A stretch of 64,000 bases of DNA from Laetiporus sulphureus 93-53 (GCF_001632365.1 NW_024468512.1:1265623-1329622), one strand, 5' to 3'. Positions 10,306 through 23,047 are shown, numbered from the stretch's first letter. Notes: generated by a model not told the origin, from the letters alone. Numbers and translations: made by a program.

Positions 10306-13300
10306 ATGTACTCTCTTCCAACGCCAGCAGTGCTGCAACGTATCCGGGAATATGGGACTAAATTCTTCCATCGGTTTGGAATGTGAGTCCTCCCCCGAGT
10401 TCGTCGAATCCAGCAGTATTGACACCATCGTATCCCTTGCCCACAGACACTGTGCGACCCATCAAGTCCGACTGATCCTCGTTTCCTCAATCGTCATCAC
10501 CTCGCTCTTGTTCCCTGCTATCGCAGTGTACTCGTCACCTGAGACCCGCTTCTTTGCTGGCTTCACACTCAGCTCACTCGACCCTTTCGTGCCTTCTGAT
10601 GACATCTCTAGTTACTTCGCGCAGCATGACCTCCATCAACTCTGGGAAGGACATAGTACTCTGCGTGTACGCGAGGATTCTGTTGCGCGAGCACAGTGCG
10701 GCGTGCAAGGAATCTTACGCTCGGAGAGGATACTCATCGGCAGGGTGTCCCAAGACTATGGTCTGGAAGCGTTGGATCAGCACACGTTGCTTTCGGCCCT
10801 CGAACTGGAACGTCGCATATCGCGTGTTCTCGCGAAGCGACGCGTGCCATGCCTGAAGACTGCCAGCGCCACGTGCTTCTCCATCAGCCCGTTAGCGTTG
10901 TGGGATTATGATGAGAGCACCTTAGCGGAGGACGGAAACATTTTGGATACTCTCAATCTCTCGCATAACGTCACCGTCTCTGGTATTCCCATCAGTCCGG
11001 ACATGGTCCTAGCTGGACGCGAGCTTCGTGATCCGAGCTCTTCGGATGTTGATTCTGCTATGTTTTTGGCCCTCACATACTTCTTTCCGGACCGGGATTG
11101 CGTTGGTAATGTGGGCCATTTTCAATGGTTGCGAGCCCTTGAAGAGGCCGCCGGATATAGTGGCGATCTGCTTGTGCAAACTCAAACGCCCAAACTGATC
11201 GCTCTTGAGGTGAGTTGTCTATGGACGTAATGGAACCCACACCAACGTGCCTGCTACAGTATGACAAGGACGCTTCCACAAAAAGCCGTTTTAGTATCCT
11301 GTCCGTGTTCTGCTACATGGCCTATGTCGGTCTCTTCGTCTATTGCGCGAAGGAGATGAGACATATGGATACTGTACATTCTGGCTTCGGCCTCGCCGTG
11401 ACAGGTTGCATCGAACTGATAGTAAGTACCATTACAAGTCTCAGCGTCTGTGCCCTGGTTGGCTTTCGAGTGACAATGGTTCCCTGGTACGTTGGTCTTC
11501 CTGGACATGCTGATGACCGTTTTGACCTATGATCTCAGGGAGTTATTCCCTATAATTGTCATGTTCATCGGTGCTGAGAACATGTTTCACATAGTAAGTA
11601 GTAACCGTGCGATTGCATTGGACTGATCAATGTTCAATCGACATTTAGGTCGACGCGGTGCTCAAGACTTCAGTCACCATTCCTGTCAAGGAGAGAATCG
11701 CGCAGGGCCTGAGCCGGGCAGGCACATCCAACACGTTGAAGGTTGTCTCTTACAACGCTGTTCTCGGTGTCATTGCCTTCTTTTCCACCGGCGCTATTCG
11801 CCAATTCTGCGCCTTCTCGATTGTCGTCCTGGTTGCGCATTGGTTCCTGGTACACACATTCTTCGTAACAGTGCTATCTATCGACATTCAGCGTCTCGAG
11901 GTGAGTCCTATCTTGTCAAACCAAACGGGATGTAGCTCATCTATCCAAATTCTAGCTTGATGAGCTCCTCAGGCAGAACACCAATCTAGCGCCAATCAAT
12001 AACACTGGTAGTACCGTTAGGTCTCTCCCACCACCAAGAACTTGGAGTCAGACTGTCACTGCTATGAAGAACACAATTCGTGGTCGATCGGGCAAAAACC
12101 TCAGCCTTTTCCTGGTGCGTATATTTGTGTCTTTTCACATGCGATGCATGCTTATATGTCGACTCAGCTGCTCGCTATTGCTGCAACTCTGTATTATGCT
12201 ACGTCTCCATCTGGTCTGCACAACAAGGAAACCCTCAGAAGTCCTCTCGCACGCAGTCCACTCCGACAGAACAACAGAATGTCTGCCACTGACTTGGTAT
12301 CGCCCGCTTTTCGCATCTGGCACACTTTGAATCCCACCGATGACACGTTGATTCATATTCGTGTCGAATCCCCTACTATTCTGGTGTTAGCGTCTGCTGA
12401 AGGCCAACACAAGGATCACGTTGTTATCACAGACAATGAGAGAGCTCCCCGGCCCCGCATGTCCGGGTTGTCTCGGCTGTGGTCACGCGCAGTCAAGCCT
12501 CTCTTATGGCTTGTAAAGATCATCGTTGTGCCGATCACGATTACGACACTTCTGCTGTATGCGCTGCTCTTGTACCTTCTCAAGAATGTGGAACTTCTAG
12601 AAGAAAAGCGTCAACGCCCAGAGCGAGACTCCCAAAGCTCAGAAGAGTCTTCCGTCGAGGAGGAGATCTCATTCACTACCCTCCCACGTGCAATCCCTAC
12701 CGATGTCGAAGTGATCGCTGCGAGCAAAAATGGCAGCGTAGTTGTCACCTTGGGGCTGCAAAATGAGGTCGTGATTTGGAGGACCGACACGCGGACACAT
12801 ATCACGGTAGATACCTCCTCGATCCTGCTATGCAGCTCTAGTACCCAATCGGCGGCGACGACACTCATGACTGTAGCCGTCAACGACGCGGGAACTGTCT
12901 GTGCTGTTGGCTCCGGTACTGGAATCATCGGGGTATGGTCGATCGGCAGGGATAGCGTGAAACCTCTCACTCAGCTTTCACTGGAAAATGCAGCTATATT
13001 CGCGGTCGCACAGTTGCAGTTTGCTACTTCCCAGCACCACCCATCGGCTCCAATCCTTCCATTCACGCCTTCCCAACCGTCAGAAACCGTGCCATCCATC
13101 CCCAAGATTTCCTTATACGCGGCATACGAGAACGGTTCCGTTGTGAAGTGGGAGATTGACGCAGTGCCGAGGGCGCACTACGTTGCACCGTCCCGCTCAG
13201 CGTCGATCATCAAGTCCATGCTGTTGCCCGTGCATGGCGACAATCATTTGTTGGTCGGCTTCTCTCTTGAAGATGGGACGTTTGAACTTTGCGACATCGA

Positions 13301-14516
13301 ACAACGAGATCGACCGCTAGTACGCAATTGCTGGATTGCTGCCGGAAACCCGCATGATCTGGTTTGCAGGGTCGACCTCTGCAAAGTGGAGCTCGGAGGG
13401 AAGAACCACGTAGTAATTGGAGCTGCCACTCAAGCGGGTATTGTGTCTCTGTGGGACGCAGGCACGCGGGAATGCCTCTTCATAATGGAGGAGACGTTTG
13501 GGGAGATAAATCACTTACGTCTTACCCCAGTGAAGCTGAGCACTTGCACCGTATGCGGAGAGTTACCATGCGAAAACTTCTTGATATCCTTCTCCGTTGG
13601 TCAGGTCATCCTCTTCTATCGTGCATATCTGTACCTGCCAACAAGACGATGCTCTTGTCCGCGGAATCAGCCTCAGCCAGCGGTCAGGACGAGTGTCCTC
13701 GGACATCGGTCACGGAGTGGTAGTAGCGCCTCGGTGGTCTCCAATGGCGCCACCACGCCTACTCACCGACCGAAAGTGCCTTCCGTCTCATCTACAAGCT
13801 CAGCGCTGAATGCATCCATGTTTCCTGTATCTGCACACGGCGTCCATTCGCGTAGGGCAACCGAGAAGGAAAATCTACGACGGAACCATGATGCCTTTTT
13901 CATCAACTCGGAGGGCGATGACTCAGAAACGCGTCTCGTAGGGCCCGTGGATGTCACTCCAGCTGCAGGATTCCTCTCTTCGCACCCCCCGACGTCTGTC
14001 TGGCAAAGCTTGGTCGTGATCAGGGTGGCTGATGCTGTGTTTGAGAGGGGTAGCTGGGATGTCGCTGGCGATAAGATTGTCGGAGTACGTCGCAGGCCGC
14101 GGCCACCGTTTCGGAAGCTACAGTACGACGATACCAAAGTGCCGATAGAATCTCCCCATGGACTGAGCGCCTCCACGCTAGAACGTTGGGAGCTATGGAC
14201 CTTTGACCCGGAAGATTCACGTATCACGACCTCCCCTCTGACTGCTCTAAGCCGCGGTGTGGAGGAATCTGACACGCGTTCAAGCATGGAGCATCAATCG
14301 GGCCGCGCACCTGCCTCTCCGCAGAGGCGCAGGAGAAGCGATAACCTCATCCCGCGATTGCATTTCACTCGCGTCGCCCCGTTCATCAGCAGTTCTACGT
14401 TTTGCTTGGCTGGGTTTGGGAACACTGTCGGCCTGTTCAACCTGAACAACTTTACAACCTCAAGACGGCGGAGGAGGCGCTCTTCGGCAGACAGTACTAG
14501 AAGCCTATCTAGTTAA
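10306..14516 (+). CDS. SCP1: SREBP cleavage-activating protein (SCAP) homologue, sterol sensor
   Basis: SCAP escorts the SREBP transcription factor from ER to Golgi when sterols or oxygen fall. The ATG at 10306 opens a 77-nt exon (YGTKFFHRFG) that splices at 10383/10446 to HCATHQVRLILVSSIV, the first membrane helix, closely like animal SCAP. A large luminal loop with NxS/T sites follows. The sterol-sensing domain is seen as ILSVFCYMAYVGLFVYCAKE, ELFPIIVMFIGAENMFHIVDAV and YNAVLGVIAFFSTGAIRQF. It ends with HTFFVTVLSIDIQRLEL, a phrase typical of SCAP. Introns of about 50-60 bp separate these blocks. The long last exon encodes a membrane segment, an acidic linker and WD40-like repeats such as VVVTLGLQNEVVIWR and AAYENGSVVKWEI. 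The C-terminus is Arg/Ser rich. An SREBP gene is not in this window. The gene symbol follows the Cryptococcus homologue. Confidence 0.86.
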
Positions 14517-15259
14517 GTCGCCCCATTTGTTCATGAGTTTGTACGTTTGTAGAGCTGTTGACCATGTTAATATTGACCTGGATTATATGGATGACTTTGG
14601 GCGGATCAATTGTATACATGTAATGTGCTACTAGTGGCTAATGGATGTGAGACGGTTTTCGATGACCAGTAATACTACTACTATGATCTATCATTGATCG
14701 CCATCACGTCTTCCGATTACTCCAGGCGATGCAGCCCTGCAGGCAGAGTTTTCACCACACCGGGCTCATCTGAGACCACGCAGCTTCTGGCATTTGCAGC
14801 GACGCCATGAGCTGTTACGAAAATTACTTTCACCAGCAACTAGCTGTCGGCAAAGCATAGTCATCGAGTCGGTGAGCCACCGATTCTGCTATGATATTGA
14901 TCGCGACTGCAGCTTTGACAGCGTGCCTGTACTACACCAACTTGGATTGTTGCTTCTTCTGAGCGACGTATGCAGCACTAGGCGCTCTGCACGATATATT
15001 CTAGGCAGCTAGTTGATCAGTATGATCAAGCAGGAGAAACCGATGAACGTCGAGGACGTATACACTTTGCGTATACCGCAGTGGGCAGTTTCACAATACT
15101 GATCGGTCTACGGCGTTCTGGAACGGGGTCTTGCACTGTTGGGGCCAAAGTAAGAGGCAGCCTCTTGCATTCTTTCCACCATCTCCTCTCAAAGCTAACC
15201 TGGACGGCAGACGGCTGACCCTCCCGATCTTCGCTCCCGTCTCCTGCTGCTAGCTTGGG
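14517..15259. other. Intergenic downstream of SCAP
   Basis: This 743-bp stretch contains the SCAP 3' UTR and the upstream region of the DUF6593 gene. I see no credible gene. Short open frames have no recognisable motif. Confidence 0.45.
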
Positions 15260-15963
15260 ATGAATCTCTACCTCGTTCCCAATGATCCAGAGGTCATGAC
15301 ACTCGTCTCCTCCAATGGCATCGCGCACTACCAGGTCACGACCTCGAAGCCGCAGGCATTCGGGACTCCGGCTGTCTCGCGGATAAAGCGGCCAGCAGAG
15401 ACGGAGAACGACAGCATCGTCGCTGAGATTGAGTGGCGACGATGGGGCGCACATCCTATTGTACGCAGCAATGTCTTTGATGGGTCTGTCCAAGAGCTCC
15501 AAGTGAAGGAATTGCTGTACAAGCTCGGGAGCAGGTGGAGCCCGTAAGTTGTCGCGTTGATGCACATAGCGTTTCAAATGATCCATTGTCCGAAGGACGC
15601 GTTATTTCCTTGGCAATGACGATGAGGTCTACCGCTGGAAGGTCGTCAAAGGCATCGGACCCATCGTAAGTATCTGAAGATATCAAGTGCCATGCGTTCC
15701 TCATGTCCCGACAGCTCACCAACTACAACACGGGGAAGGAGGTGGCCCGCTTCAAGCAGAATCTCGTTGAAGAGGGCTTCTTCCGCGGCGAGAGAAAGTG
15801 GCATCTACAGGTCCAACCATCTTCCCTCGATATCGACATGGTCGTTATTACCTTCATGATTATGGAGAAGAAGCGGCGTGATCGCGTGGCGGATCCTCAT
15901 GCCGTACGCGCCTTGGACCATGACGAAGACCCTGGCGAGGGTGGAGGAACCGAGTGCGGGTGA
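15260..15963 (+). CDS. DUF6593 domain protein
   Basis: The function of this family is unknown; it is widespread and multicopy in Agaricomycetes. Three exons, 15260-15543, 15596-15665 and 15715-15963, stay in frame and give about 200 residues. The start MNLYLVPNDPEVMTLVSSNG is the usual start of the family. It is followed by VSRIKRP, IVAEIEWRRW, RYFLGNDDEVYRWKVVKG and the near-C-terminal hydrophobic block DIDMVVITFMIMEKKRRDR, the best family marker. The tail is acidic and Gly-rich. I see no signal peptide or membrane anchor. The gene lies just upstream of a decayed carboxypeptidase on the same strand. The call is by family recognition only. Confidence 0.78.
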
Positions 15964-16204
15964 TGTTTCTTTTTCTCTTTTGGGATTTAGGGGGAAATTG
16001 GGGTATATGGTATTGACAAATTTTGACGGGGTATCACGTCTTTGGACGTTTTCTCTCTTGCTTCGATGCGAGGACAAAACATTCGCATGTTGTCTTCTCC
16101 ATGACAAAAATACCAAGGGCCATGTGACCGCGTTCTCACTTGCCGACATAACCCCGGACCCGCGCTATCTCGATCTGGTTTACGATGCCTGGCACATAGT
16201 ATAT

Positions 16205-17460
16205 ACTTCGCCTCCAGCTGCATGCGCTCGAACATACACCGCCCCCGTGCTGTCGACGTCCCATTTGAGTCGTCTCGTATTCATGTCCGGCGTCGCTGCC
16301 GCCTCAGGAATCGTTCCTCCAGCACGTACCTGCGTGGCTTATAGTGCAGAACACGTATTTTGCTGATCCGTTCGAGCCGTATGATGGTGGATTTCTCGCG
16401 CGTCTCGAAGACATGAACCTCTTATCTCCCCTCGAGTATACTACTACTCTCGATTGTACTGCATTCCCGGATTGCAGCTTTCCGGTTAAGTCAGACTTCT
16501 GTGACGGCATGGTTAGGTACGTCTTTGTCTTCAAGGGTTGTTGTATGAAGTTATTATCAGTTCCTACACCGGTTATATTGGCATACGGTCCCGCCACTCG
16601 TTCTTCTAATTCCTCGAGAGCTGGCAGAAGCAACCCGCACACAGACAATATGATCTTCTGGACGAACGAAGGACCCGGCTGTTCTTCGTCTGTCGGCCTC
16701 TTCATGGAACTCGGTAGATTCGGTCAGCTGACTGAGGCTGGGTGAGAAGAGGGAGGCGGTAAGCCACCGTGAGGACAGCTCGTCACGCTTTTGATACGTA
16801 CGGGATCTGCGAGACAGGTACCTAGATGCGCAAACTGGCTCAAGGAATCCTGTGTGGACAAGATTGATAGCATGGACTGTGAAACGGCCGCCCTTTTCTG
16901 CTCGACAGATCAGTGCGCCGTACGGTGCTGGTACGCTACTCGTTCTCCGAAGGTGGTCGCAGACTCCAGGCTATAATGCGTACGGTGGTGTCAACAAGCT
17001 CTGGCGTGTCGCCTATGTTATATCTGCTGCATTTTTCTCGTCCAACGGTACTTGCTAAAGGCTTGCCTTAGGGAAACCAGCGCGGATTCCAACAAGCCAG
17101 GAGTTCGGGCGAAGATAGGTGTCGACGCTTCCATCATATTCATGCAACAGGGGGGTCCACCGAGCCTCCCACGCAGCGGAAGATTTGCAGTTCACAGCGC
17201 GATTCTACATCGCGGCGTTGCTTGAGCGTGGCATCCGTGCGCTCATTTATGTCGGCGCAAACTACTGAATCTGCAGTTGGGTATGGCCCACATATACGTA
17301 CGATCAAGGCCTTCATTGACACTCTGCAAGGTCGGAAATGAGGAAATGACGCTTGCACTGGAATGGACCAGTCAAGGTATGCTTCGCTACCACCTACGGA
17401 GCTGGGAACATGGTGCGGACGACAAGGGCTGGATTGAGGGCTGTTATGGCTGAGCATCCA
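16205..17460 (+). pseudogene. Decayed serine carboxypeptidase (peptidase S10)
   Basis: Fragments matching secreted S10 carboxypeptidases appear in the right order but in shifting frames. A propeptide-like part (ARLEDMNLLSPLEYTT, then DFCDG) lies at about 16350-16515. The oxyanion block MIFWTNEGPGCSSSVGLFM (normally NGGPGCSS) is at about 16645-16710. A C-terminal part reads FYIAALLERGIRALIYVG near 17190-17260, then MTLALEWTSQGM near 17345-17380. The last block reads ATTYGAGNMV at about 17388-17420. In active enzymes it is GAGHMV and holds the catalytic His, so here the His has become Asn. No GESYGG-type nucleophile block could be found, and stops and frame changes interrupt the rest. The limits are approximate. 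An assembly error is possible but would not explain the His to Asn change. Confidence 0.7.
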
Positions 17461-17831
17461 TGCACGCTCCCTATAACTAGCCCAAGCAGTCCTTGGAATT
17501 GGTCAAGCCGGGTTTGCAGGGCAGCAGTTGTAGTACTATGTCGCTTTAACTTCCGGATTGACCGCGTGGAAAGCATTCTTTGAGACAGATTCAAAAAATC
17601 ACTTGCAATGATTACATAGCAGTTCGCTAGCAAGCACTTGAATATCCAATGGCGCGCCTTCAATCATGGATAGATATCAGTCGCACTCCGACAAGCCGGA
17701 CTACTTACTGCTAAAGGGTTCTACAGTGCAATCAGCACAGCCATCGCCTCTTCGCATAGCGTAGTCTACAACGTTGGTATTAGATACATCCAGCCTCGCA
17801 TGTCTTTCTACGTTGGTTTGACTTGGAACTT

Positions 17832-19498
17832 TCACGCTGAGACACCAGATCGTTTGCCGAACGTCGGCTCGATGGTGCGATTGCAGTCCATGAACGCCTT
17901 CACCTCCTCTTCTGTGATCTTCGCCCTCCGCTGAAAACGATATGTCCATCAGCAATGGGTGGTGGCAAGAAGATGAGTAAACTGACTTCCTGGAATCCCT
18001 TCACGAAATCCTGTAGCCGCTGGATGCACTTTGCTTTCAGCTGTCCTGTCAGCAAGAGGCCAGCGCGGTAATCCTGCGGTTCCAGTCTCAATCAGGTTCT
18101 GCTGTGATTGTAGGAAAAGTATCCACCAACCTCTCCCATCTGCATATACTTTTCGTCATCATCCATGAAGAATCCCAAATACTGATAGGCAACATCCACA
18201 TCCGGGTTCCCGCCCAGCCTCCGGTGCTCCTCCTCCGTCTCCCTCCCGCCCGAGAACCCATGTTTGTTGATCTTGTTCTTGATCTGAGCGGGCGTATCTG
18301 TCATAAAGATGCTCGAGTTGACATCGGACGCGCTCATCTTCGTCTGCGGGCCCTGCAGCGCGGGGAAAAACTTGGAGTGCAGCAGCGCGGGCTTCTGGTA
18401 CTTGAGTTTGACGGCGACGTCGCGCGTGAGTCGGAAGTACGGGTCCTGGTCGATCGCACAGGGGATCAGGCAGGGGATGTTGGAGGCGGTGCCGAAGATG
18501 TGGGGGAAGGAATTGGAGAAGGAGGGTGCAGCTTGGATAGACGCGAAGTGAATCTTGCCGATGTTGTCGCTGCGTACAAGTCTCAGGAACCTGCATCCGA
18601 TGTGATGGAGGTGCATACTCACGAGTCGTTGAAGCCGAATGTCGCCTTCGCTTGATTGATCGTGATCTGCCGCGAGATCTTCGACACGTTGCGGTAGAAC
18701 GCTCCACCGACGTAGTCGTAGTCACTGAAGATGAAAGTCTTCTCCAGCTTGAAGCCCACGGAGATGATATCCCGAGCATTGTGCTTCGCAAACTCATACG
18801 TTTGTTCCGGCTTGAGCTCGTGCTTGAACAAGAACTTCTCGTCGTCTGCAGGCCATGAGCATTGAGAAGAGGGACAGTGGTCAACTCCACATACCGGTCA
18901 GCTGGACGACCAATGGTACGTCAAAGACATCCTGCAGCCATCTCCAATACTATCAACATTCAAACGCGCGGAGTAAATAACGGCAGGACGCACTTTGTGA
19001 ACACGAAAGGGACCATGTGGCCCAGATGCATGCTATCGCTGCTTGGCCCACGACCTGTGTACAGGAAGAATGGCTTGCCCTGTTCGTATCTGTCAAGGAT
19101 CTTGTCAAAGTCTCTGGTTTTGGGTCGTGAGCGTGACTGATCCACTGCACAACTCGCCGATGTCCTCACCGATGCGAGAAGAACATGCCTCTCCTCAAGA
19201 AGACATGTGGACGATGGCCAGTCAGGCGCTCAAAGCGCTCCAATACCGCTTGATCCACTCTCCGGGTGCCGAATTGCTCTACGAGCTTGTCGTAGTCGAT
19301 CGCCAGCTGCTGTCCGTCGGAGGATACGGAGCCCTGGACATCCCACGGAGTGACAACCTGCTCGTGAGCTTTGACATCCACGGCTGGTTTGATAGCGGGG
19401 GCGTGGCTGATGCCATGAGGCGTCGGGTGTGTTTCCGACGATTGCGGGTGAGAATGAGCAGCCTTCTCGGCAGACGGTCCCACAGAGCTGCTGATCAT
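17832..19498 (-). CDS. WRS1: Tryptophanyl-tRNA synthetase, cytoplasmic
   Basis: This class I enzyme charges tRNA-Trp in the cytosol. The first exon (ATG at 19498) encodes a short polar extension and then [15 protein letters not shown] and [11 protein letters not shown], as in eukaryotic WRS. The HIGH signature is in [29 protein letters not shown] and [14 protein letters not shown] follow, and the amino-acid site region is [16 protein letters not shown]. The KMSKS-type loop is [17 protein letters not shown]. The C-terminal anticodon-binding part ends with [18 protein letters not shown] and a stop at 17832. Several short introns separate the exons. Nothing looks broken. The length, about 440-450 residues, suits a eukaryotic cytosolic enzyme without an added WHEP domain. 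Confidence 0.92.
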
Positions 19499-21860
19499 GA
19501 GTGATTATTCCTCTGAGAATACAGATAATACGCGCACTCCGCGAGCGATGCATTGGCCATTGCAGCAGGGAGACTGTCAGCAGTCACAGGTGCTGTCGGA
19601 TGCGCAAAGTCACCATCTGGGACAGCAAGAGGAGGCCCTGAAGTCATTGATATCTGGCACAACAAATATTGGAGTGGAAGGAGAAGGACCCCAGTAGGAC
19701 AACGCAGAGTGGTTGGGCAGCGTCGACAACGACGACGAAGGAGAGGGCGGATTGTCGAGCCAAGTCAAGTTGGGCGGCGGCCGGCGTTATGCACTCTGCA
19801 GAAACTGGGGTTGTCGATCGGATCAAGATTGCGTTGTGCGGGATTTGCCGCGTCACGAGATATCCGAGCGCTTACGCGACTCGTCACGTTCAGTGCGGCC
19901 TGTGACTTTGAATATTCCCCGTCCCCCTCCTGCGACTTCTCTTCGTGGCACGCACCTGCATGCCTGGTCGTCTTCGCAAAAATATTATCAAGGCAGTTTT
20001 AACGTCTCTGTCACATCCTTGATTCCTATCCAGGCTGCACCATGACATTCTTCTTGCAACAAATAGGTGCCATTATTCTGCTGCAGCTTTTGTGCCATAA
20101 AGTCTTTGCAGACCTTGCTCCATGACATAATCACAGCTTTATTTGATACTGACAGTCTGCGTGCTGAACGGCCTACGAGATCGGAGCATTCGAAGTGGTA
20201 TGTGCCTCCGTAATCCAGGTTTTATGCTTACGGGTGTTTTTGTTTTGTACATAGATTTCATCAGTTTGGGATGCATTATGGCAGTTTTTATTTCCTGTGA
20301 GTTCGCAGCTATGCATGAATAACTAGAAATTGGCGTCACTGAACGACATGCTTATAGCAGGGCATGAAGATTCTAAAGCCAGCAACTAAGGCTGTCGTCG
20401 ATGATTATCCCATGAATCGTCCGTTAAAAACTCATATGCTTACATATCAACATGCTCAATCTGTTTTTCAACCGTACTCGATGAGTGCCCACCCATCATG
20501 ATCTCCCATCAGGTGAAACAAGCTTTCTCAATGGCATACTCACTTTTCTCGACTTCTAAGAAGCACCATGAAACTCAACGTCCATCATCCACTGTGGATG
20601 CTCTCCATAAAATATTGGCTCTGAGAAAGCGAGGCAACCATCCGGTGGGTAACTTCATTCCGTTGAATGCACGTCTGCGCAGTTATCCATGCTTTCACAC
20701 ATCCTCGTTCGCATTGTCTGTCTATACCTAGATGGGGATTGCTGATTATTGCTGTGTCCAGAAAGTCATTGATTGTCGTGATGATTGTGAGCGAGGTGAA
20801 GTGGCCGCATTTCCAATTGCTGCATTGCAATATAGGAACGAGACGATCCGTCCCATTCTGCGGTATGACGAGGACGCTCTTCGGACCAGCCACTGCGATA
20901 CGTCCGGCTTTCCGTCGAGCATACTGTGGACATGCAGCGTACCTGCGACGCTCACCTCATCCATGATTGTGCCGAGGTCGCTGGCGTCCACGCTTCAGAT
21001 GCCGAAAGGTGGAACGTTCGCCGATCTCCTCCGAAACTCTCTCTCTTCTAAAGGGCGATTCCGTGCCACGGATAATGTAGCAATACACGGAGTGCACAGC
21101 AGTGCATAGGTGAAACGGTTATGGCTGCACTACAAAGCGACGTTATAGTTGTCTGCGATCACCTTGAAGGCCGCCGAACACCTTTGATACCACCACCTCA
21201 GTTTATGCTCATTTTTGATCGTCATCTTGTGCAGCAGGCCCTGTTCACTGTTGGTCCAAATAAGCCACGATTCATGTCCTCAGGCCGCGAGCGCTCCGAA
21301 TGCTATGAATACAGAGGGTCCACTACATATCAATATTCTGGCGCAGCTTGCGCATGGTCATCGACAACGTTGTCCCGCCGACTATCAATTGAAAACAAGC
21401 GATCCGTGAATCCCTCCGAACCGAGCAGATCTCTGCATCTCATAGCCGCGCTTGATGGTACAGAGACTTCTTACAGTTGCTTTGGCGCCGGATCGACGTG
21501 TACACGCTCACACCTCGTATAGATACGCCACGTCGTCGTAAGATGCATCTTCGTACCTTTGGAATTGATAACTGGTATGCTTTATTTGATACAATGCTAT
21601 ACAGACAATAATCATAGAGTATGAGTTTAAGTCGTTGTTACAATAGTGATGCAAGGGAGCGACAAGGTATGGTCAGCTTCATAGAAGGTCCGGCATTTTC
21701 AGCATATCGTCATCCTAACACCCAGCAGCAGAACCCTGCGCCCCAACCCCTCGTCGCCTGAGCCACGCGTTCTAGAGCACTTGCGGGTGCCGACGAGGGG
21801 TGGGGCGATGACGATGACGAAAGAAGTTGTATCATAAAAGTGTTGTGAAGGTGAGGAAGT
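19499..21860. other. Long stretch (2.4 kb) without a recognisable gene
   Basis: Upstream of WRS1 and downstream of TBP, this stretch has overlapping short open frames (notably around 20585-21110 on both strands and 21121-21522 on plus) but none shows a known family motif or a convincing exon chain. Part of 20.1-20.5 kb is AT-rich. It may hold UTRs, a lineage-specific small gene or a decayed gene. I cannot choose between these from sequence alone. Confidence 0.4.
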
Positions 21861-23047
21861 CTACGGTTTCCGGAACTCGCACAGCACGGTGTATATCGTG
21901 TTGAACGCGGTGTAGATCTCTTCTCGGACCTAATGGACCGAACGGGATGACACGGTTAGCAAAACATTCTGACCACGATAGCTGTTCTCAGTCGCCTGAA
22001 AGAAAGTAGGCAATTACCTTTGCGCCTGTAAGCACGATCTTGCCCGACACGAAAATGAGGAGCACGACCTTGGGCTTCAACATACGATAGATGAGTCCAG
22101 GGAATAGCTGCATCGACGGTTAGCACCGCTGCCACTCGCCAAAAAAAACGAAGTGCACGTACCTCTGGCTCATAGCTGCTGAACTGCCCGTGGCTGTACG
22201 CGAGGCCCTCCAAACGGATGGGGAACTTCACATCACAGCTACCGACGATATTTTGGATCTTGAATTCAGAGAACTTGGCGTCGAAGCCGAGCTTCTGCAC
22301 AATCCGCGCGTACTTGCGCGAGGCGAGCCGCGAGTCGTCCTCGCTCTTCGCACCCGTCACGACCATCTTGCCCGACGCGAAGATGAGCGCGGTCGTCTTC
22401 GGATCACGGATACGCATGATCACGGCTGCGAAACGCTATACGTGCGATGCGGAGGGAAGTCCGACACTCACACAGTCAGAGAAAACTCAAATACAAACCT
22501 TAGGATTATATTCAGCGTTACGGGCATGCAGCGCGATTGTTTTCAAGTCTAGCCGGCAATCGAGATTGACCGTCGCGACAATGTTTTGCAGCGTCGGGAC
22601 GATGCCCTCGACGGCAGTGATATGGGTCTGCTCAAGGGTCAACGGCACAGGCGTCGCCGGGATGGCGCTTGGCGTGGAAGGGACAGTAAGGGGTGCCAGC
22701 TGACTGGGACCAACCGCCGTCTGAGAAGGTGATTGGGGTTGAGACTGCTTCTGTTGCGGTTGCGCCTGAGCCAGGGTCTGACCCCGCTGGTATGACGATG
22801 CGGCAGGCTGCGATTGCTGCTGCTGTGCTTGGTAAGGAGAAACGGAGGGCGCCGTTGGCGCAGGACCGGGAAGAGCCAGACTCGTCTGCGTCGATGGCCC
22901 CGGGAGGTAGGAATTGGATGCATAGGGCAGGGCAAGGCCAGTGCTAGTGCTCGGCTGCTGCACTTGCATCTGCTGGTATTGTTGCTGGGGTACATTGGCC
23001 GGACGCGAAAACGTCACTTGACGCGAGGGCAACGCAAAGTTCGACAT
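21861..23047 (-). CDS. TBP: TATA-box-binding protein (TBP)
   Basis: TBP nucleates transcription by all three nuclear RNA polymerases. The first exon (ATG at 23047) encodes a roughly 150-residue Gln/Pro/Ser/Ala-rich N-terminal region. It then enters the conserved saddle with [20 protein letters not shown] and [11 protein letters not shown]. Later exons give [56 protein letters not shown], then [19 protein letters not shown] and [17 protein letters not shown], ending in EFRKP. Both repeats of the saddle are complete, including the DNA-intercalating Phe positions. The Gln-rich N-terminus is longer than in yeasts. A TATA box lies about 125 bp upstream of the ATG. Three or more short introns are present. 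Confidence 0.95.

Noticed and set aside
15878..16366. 162-codon plus-strand frame overlapping the end of the DUF6593 gene.
   Set aside because: It is out of frame with DUF6593 and runs into the carboxypeptidase relic in a different frame from its recognisable blocks.
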